Under the pieces are notes generated by a model. That model was not told the origin of the DNA and did not search any database. It saw only the letters and a list, made by a program, of their open reading frames with translations. DNA of 64,000 nt from Aphrophora alni (Eukaryota > Arthropoda > Insecta > Hemiptera > Aphrophoridae): assembly GCA_963513935.1 (NCBI GenBank), contig OY740773.1, forward strand, positions 104,455,291-104,519,290, in the 5' to 3' direction. Positions 45,195 to 54,490 of the stretch are shown here, one piece after another. Made by a program: the position numbers and the translations under genes. Positions within the stretch are counted from its first letter, which is position 1; each line of letters opens with the position of its first letter.

Positions 45195-45664
45195 ATTTTT
45201 GTAAAATCTTCAGTGACAAGATATATTTTCCCGGTATGTGATTTAAATGCTAATTGAACTGAAAAGAAATTTTATAGTTTCTGAATTATAACAGTTTTTG
45301 CTGCTGAAAAGTTGGAAATCTAGATTTTCGAATTTTTCTACGTATTTTTTAAAAATCGTCAATGAGAAAAATTTTATTTGATGATTACCTAAGTGGAAAT
45401 TAAAACGTTTTTAAAGTTGTTAAAATACTTCCCGAGTTAAAACTGTTTTTGTTTCAGCTGAAAATTAAATTATTTCTCTATATTTTACTCGTTTTTCTTA
45501 AAATTTTTAATGACAAAAAATAGATTATCAGTGACAAAATTTGTATATTTGAATGCTAATTGCAACTAAAACATTTTTCAAATCGTGCAGACGTTTCCAA
45601 AATATTGTTGCTGAAAAGTAGTAAATCCAGATTTTCCGATGTATTTTACATTTTTCTTAAATTG
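45195..45664 (+). repeat. Degenerate tandem repeat, about 155 bp, 3 copies
   Basis: Blocks of the type CAGTGACAA.AT, AATGCTAATTG.AACT, GTTTTTGCTGCTGAAAAGT and a TTTTC..TATTTT..TTTTTCTTAAA stretch recur at roughly 45210, 45360 and 45530. Identity is low. Confidence 0.5.
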
Positions 45665-45870
45665 TTTCCGTTCCAGAGGGTTGCTATAATGAGTACGGGT
45701 TTGGAAATCCAGCTTATTTCATCTCTTAACCAACTCTTGTTCTTTTCTGACGCAATTGAGAGTAATCGAAAGCTAGGGTGCTTTATTTTATGTCCTTTTC
45801 TTCCTTATTTATATAATGCGATGATGATTGAAGGTTTTTCACCTTTAAATAAAACGGGGGGAAATCCTAA
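45665..45870 (+). repeat. Dispersed repeat family A, 3' part
   Basis: CCAACTCTTGTTCTTTTCTG, GAGAGTAATCGAAAGCTAGG, TTTATTTTATGTCC..TTCTTC and GCGATGATGATTGAAGG follow the family order. The 166-codon frame across 45560-46060 begins in the tandem repeat, passes through this repeat and ends in AT-rich DNA, so it is not a gene. Confidence 0.65.
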
Positions 45871-46597
45871 ATTTTGTCAACATATATTTCAATTTAAATA
45901 TTTCAATCAAAACAATTCCAAAATCTTGTATTTACAGCGCAGAATAAAAACTACTACTTTGCACAAAGTTGCATCAACGCCTCTTAAACTACACTTTAAA
46001 TTAGATTTCTTTGGAGATTTAACTGACACCTGCATAGTTGCTGAACTAATTAAACTTTAGTGTAAGTTCAGAATATAATAAAAAAATGCAATTATTTAAA
46101 GTGCGGTAGCTGGGAGAAGAACTTTTGATTGACAATGGAATGAAGCAATTCAGCCTTGAAATGAAATTTAAATATATTAAAAGTATTATTAAATTATCCG
46201 TACACGTGTAAATAAACAGCTAATGAATGAGTATAAACAATGTTAAACACCATTTGGAAAATATTTCCTCGATTGTGTTGTTTATTAAAAATTACCCATC
46301 ATTTTGAAAAAGAAACCTACATTACAAATCAACAAAAATAGAAACATCAACGTGCTAATATAAAACATAACATGTCACAGTTATTTAAATAATAGAATAT
46401 GTGCACCTTTCATGATTTCTAGTTTGAGTTTCTGTATAGAAAAATTCAATATCAGAAACGGTTCAAAAGAATATTGCGTATTAGTGTAATTTGCCCCTTC
46501 GTGTTATGCAACTACATATTCAACGCTGTAAGGCGTGTAGTAGGGCAATGTATTTGAAGGGGCAACTATCAATCATTATCAAACTGCTATTTTAATT
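45871..46597. other. AT-rich unique sequence
   Basis: Nothing recognised. Confidence 0.4.
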
Positions 46598-46637
46598 CCT
46601 ACAGCTATTGGATTTAACCTAACCTACGGCTATTGGA
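46598..46637. repeat. Minimal CCTAA insert inside a 15-bp direct duplication
   Basis: CCTACAGCTATTGGA (46598-46612) and CCTACGGCTATTGGA (46623-46637) differ at one base and bracket the 10 bases TTTAACCTAA, about one and a half CCTAA units. Confidence 0.8.
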
Positions 46638-46749
46638 ATGTAATTATATAAAATTTAATTTATTACCTATAAGTTTTCATTAAAGACATACTGAGAATTA
46701 CAGAATTATAAGACATTCTTGTGTTTCCTTTTTGTTTAAAATCAAAAAA

Positions 46750-46885
46750 ACCCCTTTGTCTTCATAAAAAAAAGGATGAAAAACATAAAATAAAAATCCC
46801 TAGCCAACGAATACTCTACGACAAAAAAAAACACGTGTTGGTCAAGTGAGACCTGATAGGAGAAGTATATAACCTAACACCATGT
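46750..46885 (-). repeat. Dispersed repeat family A, copy (minus)
   Basis: Reversed blocks AAAATCCCTAGCCAACGAAT, ACTCTACGAC, GTTGGTCAAGTGAGACCTGA and TAGGAGAAG. Confidence 0.6.
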
Positions 46886-46899
46886 AAATAAGTTGATGG

Positions 46900-47510
46900 G
46901 GCCATCATGGTACTTACCCAGCCCCTAATACAACCAGAATATCTGAATTTAATGCCCAATAGTTGGTTTTATGCGCCTTGTAGGAAATGTTAAATTGTTT
47001 GTTTAGATTAAAGGATTTTCCCCAAAGGAGTAAATTTGCTTTGAACGGTTGACACAGGTTTTCTGTACCATGTAATGTAGCCTACCACTGATTTCGTGTC
47101 GTTTTAGGTCTCGCTTCGCTCGTGTTAAGTCTTGACTCTATCGGGCTTTAAATCTCTACGTATGTGAAGGAGCCTCCACTCGCTACGCTCTCGGCTGTGG
47201 CTCATCCCTGCCGGATCTCCTAACTATACGAATATCACCTTTTCTGGGAGGTTAGAATTATAAATTACATTTTTGGCAACGACTTCACTATTTATTTTGT
47301 CGTCGTAGAGAGGTTTAATAGGTACCATTATATACAGATTTCAAACCTGCAAAGTTTTATCAAATTTACTGTTTTATAATTTGAATAACACACAAGATAT
47401 TAATAGAAAACTGTTTTAAATGGCCAACCATTTTGACATTTTCAAGTTGATTTGTCAGAATTACAATAGGGTTCTATATGAGCAGAGCGGCTACAAAAAT
47501 TAAGATGGGA
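46900..47510 (+). repeat. Dispersed repeat family B, copy (plus arm of an inverted pair)
   Basis: Nearly complete: GCCATCATGGTACTTACCCA, a GTAGGAAATGTTAAATTG block, CTACCACTGATTTCGTG, CCACTCGCTACGCTCTCGG, CACCTTTTCTGGGAGGTTAG, GGTACCATTATATACAGATT and AACACACAAGATATTAATAG. It is followed by a TTAGG array and then by an inverted family B copy. Confidence 0.8.
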
Positions 47511-47525
47511 GTATAAAAATTTGTA

Positions 47526-47650
47526 TAGGTTAGGTTAGGTTAAGTTTAGGTTAGGTTAGGTTAGGTCAGGATAGGTTAGGTTAGATTAGGTTAGGTTAGA
47601 TTTTGTTAGGTTAGGTTAGGTTAGGTTAAGTACATGTTAGGTTAGGTTTT
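47526..47650 (+). repeat. Interstitial TTAGG array between inverted family B copies
   Basis: TTAGG units with GGTCAGG, GATTAGG and GGTTAAG variants, about 24 units, leading directly into an AT microsatellite. Confidence 0.93.

Positions 47651-47706
<56 letters not shown>
47651..47706. repeat. (AT)n microsatellite
   Basis: About 28 uninterrupted AT dinucleotides between the TTAGG array and the minus-strand family B copy. Such a tract can extrude as a cruciform. Confidence 0.97.
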
Positions 47707-47710
<4 letters not shown>

Positions 47711-47714
47711 TAGG

Positions 47715-48265
47715 TATAGGGGACTATAGTGAACATTATTGAAATTTATAAAAATCTTAAAAAATGTCAAAATGGCGACCATAATCAAAAGTTTTTTGTT
47801 CATATCTCTTGTTTTATTCAATTTATAACACACAAAATTAGATAAAAATTTGCAGTTTTCAACTGTGCAAATAGTGGTACCAACCCCATATTTTTACAAT
47901 GATAAATACAGAAGTTTGTATTATTGAACCCTGACCAACAAAGAGAACGATATTCGTCAAGAGCGAGTGGAGGCTAATTAATAATTTTATAGTTTGACGC
48001 TCTTCATGACCTGGACACTGACACGAGCAAAGAGAATAGAGGCTTTTAATAAATACACATTTACGAGGAGGATTACAAGGTTCATAAAACTTATGTACCA
48101 ATTGTTTAAAACAAACTTACCTCACTGGATAAGACTCCTTGATCTACCAATACCATTTTTCATTTCCTACAATGCCTTAGAAACCTACGTTTGGGCGTTA
48201 CATTTAAAGGGTATGCTTATGGTACATGTACTATGTGGCTGGGTAAGTACCTTGACGGCACCCAT
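47715..48265 (-). repeat. Dispersed repeat family B, copy (minus arm of an inverted pair)
   Basis: Reversed blocks in order: GTTCATATCTCTTGTTTTAT, GGTACCAACCCCATATTTTT, GAGCGAGTGGAGGC, TTAAAACAAACTTACCTCAC, CATTTCCTACAATGCCTTAG and GGCTGGGTAAGTACCTTGAC. Confidence 0.8.
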
Positions 48266-48495
48266 TAGCTTGTAATAAAGAGGTTTAGATCTTGGTATCA
48301 TTCTTGTGTAAATGTCCTTCGATCCATAATAAAGGACAAGAGAACTCATTGTAGGGCCTATGTGTGTTTACATGAAACTAGTAATTTTCGAATATAGTAT
48401 GTACAACAACTTTGTTGAAAAGAGAAATTGGTCTGCATGTATATTTTTTAATACAATGTAAAATATCTGGAATTAAAAAAAAAGAAGATTTTATA
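48266..48495. other. AT-rich link
   Basis: Nothing recognised. Confidence 0.4.
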
Positions 48496-49230
48496 AATTA
48501 TGCGTGTGTTTGGTTAGTTTAAGTTAGGTTATGGATTTTCCATAACAGATTTTATAAATTGATCGTGTTTGGTTCGGTTAGGTTAGGTTATGGATTTCAT
48601 TTAGCAGATTTTATAAATTGAGCTCGTATTTGGTTAGGTTATGGATTTTTTAAAAAAGATTTTATAAATTGAGCTCGTTTTAGGTTAGGTTATGGATTTC
48701 ATTTAGCAGATTTTATAAATTGATCTCGTATTTGGTTAGGTTATGAATTTTATTTTAAGATTTTATAAATTGAGCTCGTATTTGGTTAGGTTATGAATTT
48801 TATTTTAAGATTTTATAAATTGAGCTCGTATTTGGTTAGGTTATGAATTTTATTTTAAGATTTTATAAATTGAGCTCGTATTTGGTTAGGTTATGAATTT
48901 TATTTTAAGATTTTATAAATTGAGCTCGTATTTGGTTAGGTTATGAATTTTATTTTAAGATTTTATAAATTGAGCTCGTATTTGGTTAGGTTATGAATTT
49001 TATTTTAAGATTTTATAAATTGAGCTCGTATTTGGTTAGGTTATGAATTTTATTTTAAGATTTTATAAATTGAGCTCGTATTTTGGTTAGGTTATGAATT
49101 TTATTTTAAGATTTTATAAATTGAGCTCGTATTTGGTTAGGTTATGAATTTTATTTTAAGATTTTATAAATTGAGCTCGTATTTGGTTAGGTTATGAATT
49201 TTATTTTAAGATTTTATAAATTGAGCTCCT
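48496..49230 (+). repeat. 50-bp minisatellite containing a TTAGG seed
   Basis: About ten near-identical 50-bp units (48740-49228) of GGTTATGAATTTTATTTTAA, GATTTTATAAATTGAGCTCG and TATTTGGTTA. One unit has an extra T (near 49083). Before them are four or five looser units of about 55-62 bp that retain GGTTAGGTTA or GTTAGGTTAGG. Confidence 0.97.
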
Positions 49231-49260
49231 GCTTGTTGTGGTTAGAACCTCTCCCCTAGT

Positions 49261-49540
49261 GTTCAATAGGTTTCAATAGGTCTCAATAGGTTTCAATAGG
49301 TCTCAATAGGTTTCAATAGGTCTCAATAGGTTTCAATAGGTCTCAATAGGTTTCAATAGGTCTCAATAGGTTTCAATAGGTTTCAATAGGTTTCAATAGG
49401 TCTCAATAGGTTTCAATAGGTCTCAATAGGTCTCAATAGGTTTCAATAGGTCTCAATAGGTTTCAATAGGTCTCAATAGGTTTCAATAGGTTTCAATAGG
49501 TTTCAATAGGTCTCAATAGGTTTCAATAGGTCTCAATAGG
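49261..49540 (+). repeat. 10-bp minisatellite, 28 units in two variants
   Basis: 28 decamers TTTCAATAGG (T) or TCTCAATAGG (C), the first reading GTTCAATAGG. The T/C order of units 8-18 is repeated exactly by units 19-28 plus the next TCTC, so a 110-bp block was duplicated. The array runs straight into a family A copy at TCTCAAGAGAGACCTGATAGG. Confidence 0.98.
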
Positions 49541-49650
49541 TCTCAAGAGAGACCTGATAGGAAAATATGAAAAAGAAGGATCTAACCCATAACTACATGA
49601 AAAAGTGTACATCCAGCTGGCCACTAGGGGATTGCTCCTGAGGAACATTC
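49541..49650 (-). repeat. Dispersed repeat family A, copy (minus)
   Basis: AAGAGAGACCTGATAGGAAA, GGATCTAACCCATAACTACA and TGTACATCCAGCTGGCC, the reversed family order, fused to the 10-bp minisatellite. Confidence 0.7.
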
Positions 49651-50639
49651 TTGGTTGCAAACGACCCTCCACTTTTAAACTTGTATCACATATCTGATAA
49701 GTATTTTTTTAAGTAGTTAAAACAAATGTAAATATATAAATAATTTATTGAAATAACCATTTTATAAAAACATGTTTTACAACATTGCGAAATACATAAT
49801 TTATTTCAAACGATTGCTTTGGTTTCTCCGCCAAATCACGTGACTGCGTTGCAGTTTATTAGATTTTGATCTTGATTAGCGGTTTTTCCAAACAACAATA
49901 GTCAAATCACTTTTGATAATAAAAATTAATTTCAGGTATTAACAAATTAAAGATGAACGTCTTTGTGTGACGCGGGTATTTTTATCAGGATATTAAAGTA
50001 TCCGGTTGGAATATTTTCAGCGGATGTAAATGAAACACTGAAGGTCACCAGTGGAGCGCAGAGAGCGTCAAACGCTGATAATCAGCCTGAAAGCGATGGA
50101 GTGTTGGTGGGTTTTTAGTTTCATCTAAATCGGCTCCTTAAAACTGCTTTTTTCATCACATGTACGAAATGTAGAGAGGGTTATGTGAATAATATTTAAA
50201 ATACCGATAAGTTTTTAGAGTTATATCCATTTTCAATTACCTAAGCTAAAAAGTTTTTTTTGAAATGATGTCAACTGTGGTTGTCGTCCGATTTTAATAA
50301 AACTTGGTATATTTTGATCTATATAATTTTTTATAAATCAAAATATAAGGGTAGTTCTCCATAAACAAATAAAAGGATCAAGGGGTTCTAAAAGCATAGA
50401 GGGGCAGTTATTTTATAAAATCACTTTGTACACAACTGTGTACAAAATTCCAAGCAAACAAAAATTACGGTTGGTTAATAATTAAGGGAAAACCAAAATG
50501 ACCTTGAGCGCCGTTCTTTAAACCTCGATTTCAATGACAGACGACTTTCTCTGAATGTGTCTTTATTGCGCAAATAGACATTTCCTTATTTAAATACATG
50601 AATTTCATTTTACCCTGTATTAAAGATTGTCTTTTTAAA
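49651..50639. other. Mostly unique sequence
   Basis: No gene can be supported. 50040-50110 is less AT-rich (GGAGCGCAGAGAGCGTCAAA, GAAAGCGATGGAGTG) and may be an old exon or regulatory block, but no frame or motif is recognised. Confidence 0.35.
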
Positions 50640-50745
50640 GATAAAAAAGTCTCGGTTTTCATCCCCTTATAGAGCGCGGTAATAGGAAAGATGAAAGAAA
50701 GGGATCTAACCCAATACTACGTGAAAAGGTGTAGATCCAGCCATT
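50640..50745 (-). repeat. Dispersed repeat family A, copy (minus)
   Basis: AAGTCTCGGTTTTCATCCCC, GGGATCTAACCCAATACTAC, GTGAAAAGGTGTAGATCCAG. The CCTGATAGG core is reduced to TAATAGGAAAG. Confidence 0.55.
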
Positions 50746-52705
50746 TTTAATTGACAGAAATGTCTTTTATTATTTTCAATTCGTTTTTATTTCGATATGT
50801 TAATGAGAAAGTTTGTGCAATTTTTTTAGACTTACTAAATATAGTCTTAAGATAAACTCACCAGAAAAGTTATGTTACTTTCAAATGTCTACTCGCTATT
50901 TTAATGTATTTACATTTTCCCACCTAAAAACCCCTACTTAATAGAAGATACCACCCTTCTAACCTCGTTTTTTACCGTATTTATCTCAACACAGCTTCCT
51001 TGCTACAAAGATATATTACTGTATTTTCCACCTTCACGTACGCTTTGCGTTTCCTGTTTAGATTGTGTTTCCCTTTACCTCCGCAATGTAGCGCCACCCG
51101 TCGTTCATATTAAAGACTTAATGATATTTACGAAAGTCCATTGGTTAAATTTTCTATTTTTGCGAAATCGCTTTTTTTTATGATGACTGTAAATTCGAGA
51201 AACGTCGCTTGTATGAACACGATTTCCTAAAATTATTTTTCAGTTAAAGATGGCGTTATCAAAGGTAAGGGATTAATCTGTTAATTTCTGTGTTTAATAT
51301 CTAATTAAAGTTAAAACTTTACGACAAATTGTAAACCGAATAAAGCCGACTGCTACCTGTCAAAACCCTCCCTCACGCACGCACACTCACAGTCATGTCC
51401 CAGACAAGCTGCCTAATTAGTGGCTCATTCACTGCAAACTCTTTTGATACAAAGACAACTTCTCTTAATTGTTAAATAATATCTACTGAATGTGAATGTT
51501 TATAAAATTTGATTGAAAACGACTCCAAACAAGCCGTTGTTTAAAAATAATGCGAATAAAGAAAAGTAGAATAGTTAAGAAAGAATGTTGGAATATATTT
51601 GCCATATGATTGATGAAACGGTATTGAATAATTACATAAACGACGAAAATGTTAACTAAGGTGTTCTGACTCAAAATACAGTATGTAGGCTACAAACATT
51701 ACAAAAAGAAAAGCACTAAAAACTACACCATGCTTTCTCTTTTTGAACTAAAACTTCGTACGTAATAGCGATTCAATCGCTACAGTATCAGCAAGAACTA
51801 ACATTATGACCTATTAAAAGAACATAAAAAATATAAAATTATAGTAACAACGCTCAGATATCAGTTGATTTCAATGAAACTTTATACATTAAGGTGCACT
51901 ACAATCGATCTATAAATGACAACCTATGAACTTTAGACTTAAACAGTTAAAAAATAAATGCTACCAGGACTTTAATTAAATTTAGTTTCACAATGCAGTT
52001 TTAATTTAGGAAAACACAGATAAATTTGGAAGCTCTCATATAAGAGGAAACATATCTATAATTAGGTAACAGATTGGAAAAATTCCCTTTTGCATTAGAA
52101 AATGATGCTCTATTATTCATACACTAATAAAAAGCGATTCTATTGGAGTGAACAATGTTTTATTTATTTATATCAAACGTTCAGCACATAACCTTGTAGT
52201 CAAGCCTTGTGGTGAATTAACAGGAAAACGTTCAACGTTGTTTAAGTAGAGGATTTTTTATTTTTTTATTCAGTTTTTACATTTGGGAAAGAACAATTGA
52301 TATGGTTGGATATTTTTTATTATATATTTTTCGCCATACTGCTTCAAAAACAGCTGTTTTTCAATACATGCATTGAGATGCTAAAGTTGTTCTTTTAAGT
52401 TCTAGGATCTAAAAACATCAGCTGAGGTCGAGGTCGTCAGCTGTTACTTCGTTCATACGAATTAATTAACGATTGTAAAGCATCTATAAAAACAATTGAT
52501 ACTCTCGATTGTAAATAACCGTTAAAACATCGATTTGAAGGTAAATAGGTTATAACGTTTTAGTTGTTGTGAAATCGTTTTGTTATATTGTTTGCAGTAT
52601 AACGAAAAATATAGTTCATCGCTTGGACCAAAAGAAGCTTTACGATCCTCGCTTCGCTTTTGCTCCTAGTGGTGATCTATACTATTTTTAAAGAGATTAC
52701 ATGAA
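50746..52705. other. AT-rich unique sequence
   Basis: No gene or recognised repeat. All frames are short. Confidence 0.4.
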
Positions 52706-53284
52706 AAATAAGGGTCTGTTTAAGAAAAGAAGCACCGTTTTGTAAGGGTCTATAAGGGTTCTTGAGCAAAATTTCATCAACATCGTTAAGCCGATTTTGA
52801 GAAAATCGTAATTTTGTGCTTTTTTTATGGCAGCTACTCGAAATTTTCAGTTACCAAAAACAAATCTCGAGTTAAGCACAAATTATGCCCACACCGAATT
52901 AGTTTTGAATCATAAATTTTTATTACTTGCAATTTTAGGTCTGTTCAAAAAGAGAGCCGTCACTTGTAAACAATTTTCTATTGACAGAAACAGAACATAC
53001 AAAACCTGACCTGACAGAACAGCTGAAACGTTGTTGGCGTGTATTAAGGACGGTATTTTACCTGGAACAGAAAGAATGTGGAACCAGTAGATTCCTACTT
53101 ATGTGGTATCATATGATGTCGTAGGAACAAGTATGAAGATCTGTTTGACAACATCTGGAAGGATATCAATTTATAATGGGTTTCAGCACATGGGTGTATT
53201 TATATATTATGTATAATGTTAGTTAGGTTGGGTAACTTTCTGGGTCCCACATTTCGAGTGGCGGCCCTCTTCTTGAACAGACCC
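52706..53284. mobile_element. Small element with GGTCTGTTCAA termini
   Basis: GGTCTGTTCAAAAAGAGAGC at 52938 is answered inverted at 53256-53283 (CGAGTGGCGGCCCTCTTCTT then GAACAGACC). A third, direct copy GGGTCTGTTTAAGAAAAGAA lies at 52707. The element may be 346 bp (inner pair) or 578 bp (outer pair). It carries a phrase common in non-coding insect elements (TTAAGCCGATTTTGAGAAAA). No transposase or clear target duplication. Confidence 0.55.
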
Positions 53285-54405
53285 AAAAATTAAGATATTG
53301 TTTCGTAAAGTTATCTATCTTCGAAAAATAATTTGTACAACTCCATTTTGAAACGGTTTCAGGTAGAATTAGAATGTTTTCTAACAACATTACACAAAAT
53401 TTATGGAAATGGAGAAATACATTTGAGCAATTTGTATACATTTTACAAAATTCAAAAAATAATTAGAGTCAAATTGAGAAAATAGTCATTATTAATTTCA
53501 CTCTTGAATTTTGAGTTACGAAAAATGTTTCAAAATATCACCAAAATCGGTCAACACGTTCTTGCAGTAGATCAGAACAACATAAAACCAAAAACACATT
53601 TTTTAATAATTTATTTTTAACAAAAAATTTGACATTTATTTTTTGTATCGTTACATAACCTTTCTCTTCCACCTAAATATGAGACAATAAAGAAAACACG
53701 TAAAAACGAAATGTGATATTTTATTACTGAAAAATTGAGAAAAAATAATTTGTTCATCTTTTAAAACCCCAAAATAACAACCTAGGCTTCTTTAAATTTT
53801 AACTAAATAAACAGTTTGCAACTTTTATACAACGGTATATTTTGTTTTGTTGAAATTAAAAAGTTGGTAGAACTTGTTCGAAGACATAGAATTTAAGTAA
53901 ACAATTCAAACTATATTGTAGGACTGTATCAAAGTCCATAATAAAAAAAAAACTTTAGCACAACCATTTGTGTTGTTATGTTATCTTTCTTTGTTCGTTT
54001 CATTGAAGAATGTCAAACCTACCGTTCATTTGAAGAGAATGCAGTGCTCAGAGGGTAAAGCGGGGAGGGGAATGAACATGGTAGGGAATTTAAGGAGTGG
54101 GGGAATGGGGTTTGTGTGACTGTAACTTGTATACGCTCGCTTCCTTTCAGTGAGCTTCTGGCATTGCCAGATTAGGAGGTGTGTTTGGGTTAACCCTACT
54201 TTAACGTAAAATAAACTTTACGTGAGTTCTGACTTGTTATTTCAAATCTGTGTTAACTAAATGCGTTGTGTTTTTGTGTTACCCCCTGTGTAAGAACATA
54301 ATTACCGTAAAATGTTTTAAAATATTCGGAGGTTTTTTTTTTTTAAATTTAATTTCGAAAGTGCTTTACCGGTGGTTTTATTTTCCTAAACAATTGCCAG
54401 GGAAA
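53285..54405. promoter_or_regulatory. Possible 5' region of the gene starting at 54406
   Basis: 53285-53980 is AT-rich. From about 54030 the composition shifts to G-rich (GGGGAGGGGAATGAACATGG, GGAGTGGGGGAATGGGG), then TTTCAGTGAGC at 54147 resembles an arthropod initiator (TCAGT). A splice-acceptor-like stretch (TTTTATTTTCCTAAACAATT then GCCAG) ends at 54400, so the exon may instead begin at 54401 after a 5' UTR intron. Promoter placement is inference. Confidence 0.25.
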
Positions 54406-54490
54406 ATGGCCTGTAACCGTTGTGAAGTGTTTTCCTTTATTGTGTGTTTAATCTTTGGATTAGTCAACTACAGTTCTTCAAGAAATACAG
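54406..54490 (+). CDS. Candidate signal-peptide first coding exon, partial
   Basis: ATG at 54406 in good context (GAAAATGGCC) opens 28 codons, MACNRCEVFSFIVCLIFGLV followed by NYSSSRNT. The frame then meets a splice donor, CAG|GTTAGT, at 54490/54491, leaving a phase-1 intron. The peptide has a short polar start, a 12-13 residue hydrophobic core (VFSFIVCLIFGLV) and a small polar end, as expected for a secretory signal. Phase-1 introns just after signal peptides are common in animal extracellular and receptor genes. The only earlier ATG nearby (about 54310) gives ATG TTT TAA, a minimal upstream frame. I cannot name the gene because no downstream exon was found; the following intron would exceed 9.5 kb. 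It could also be a chance hydrophobic frame. Confidence 0.42.

Noticed and set aside
45560..46060. 166-codon frame, the longest in the window
   Set aside because: It runs from a degenerate tandem repeat through a family A copy into AT-rich DNA; composition and position argue against a gene.
47642..47833. Frame ending in Tyr-Ile repeats
   Set aside because: Its end is the AT microsatellite and its start is family B.
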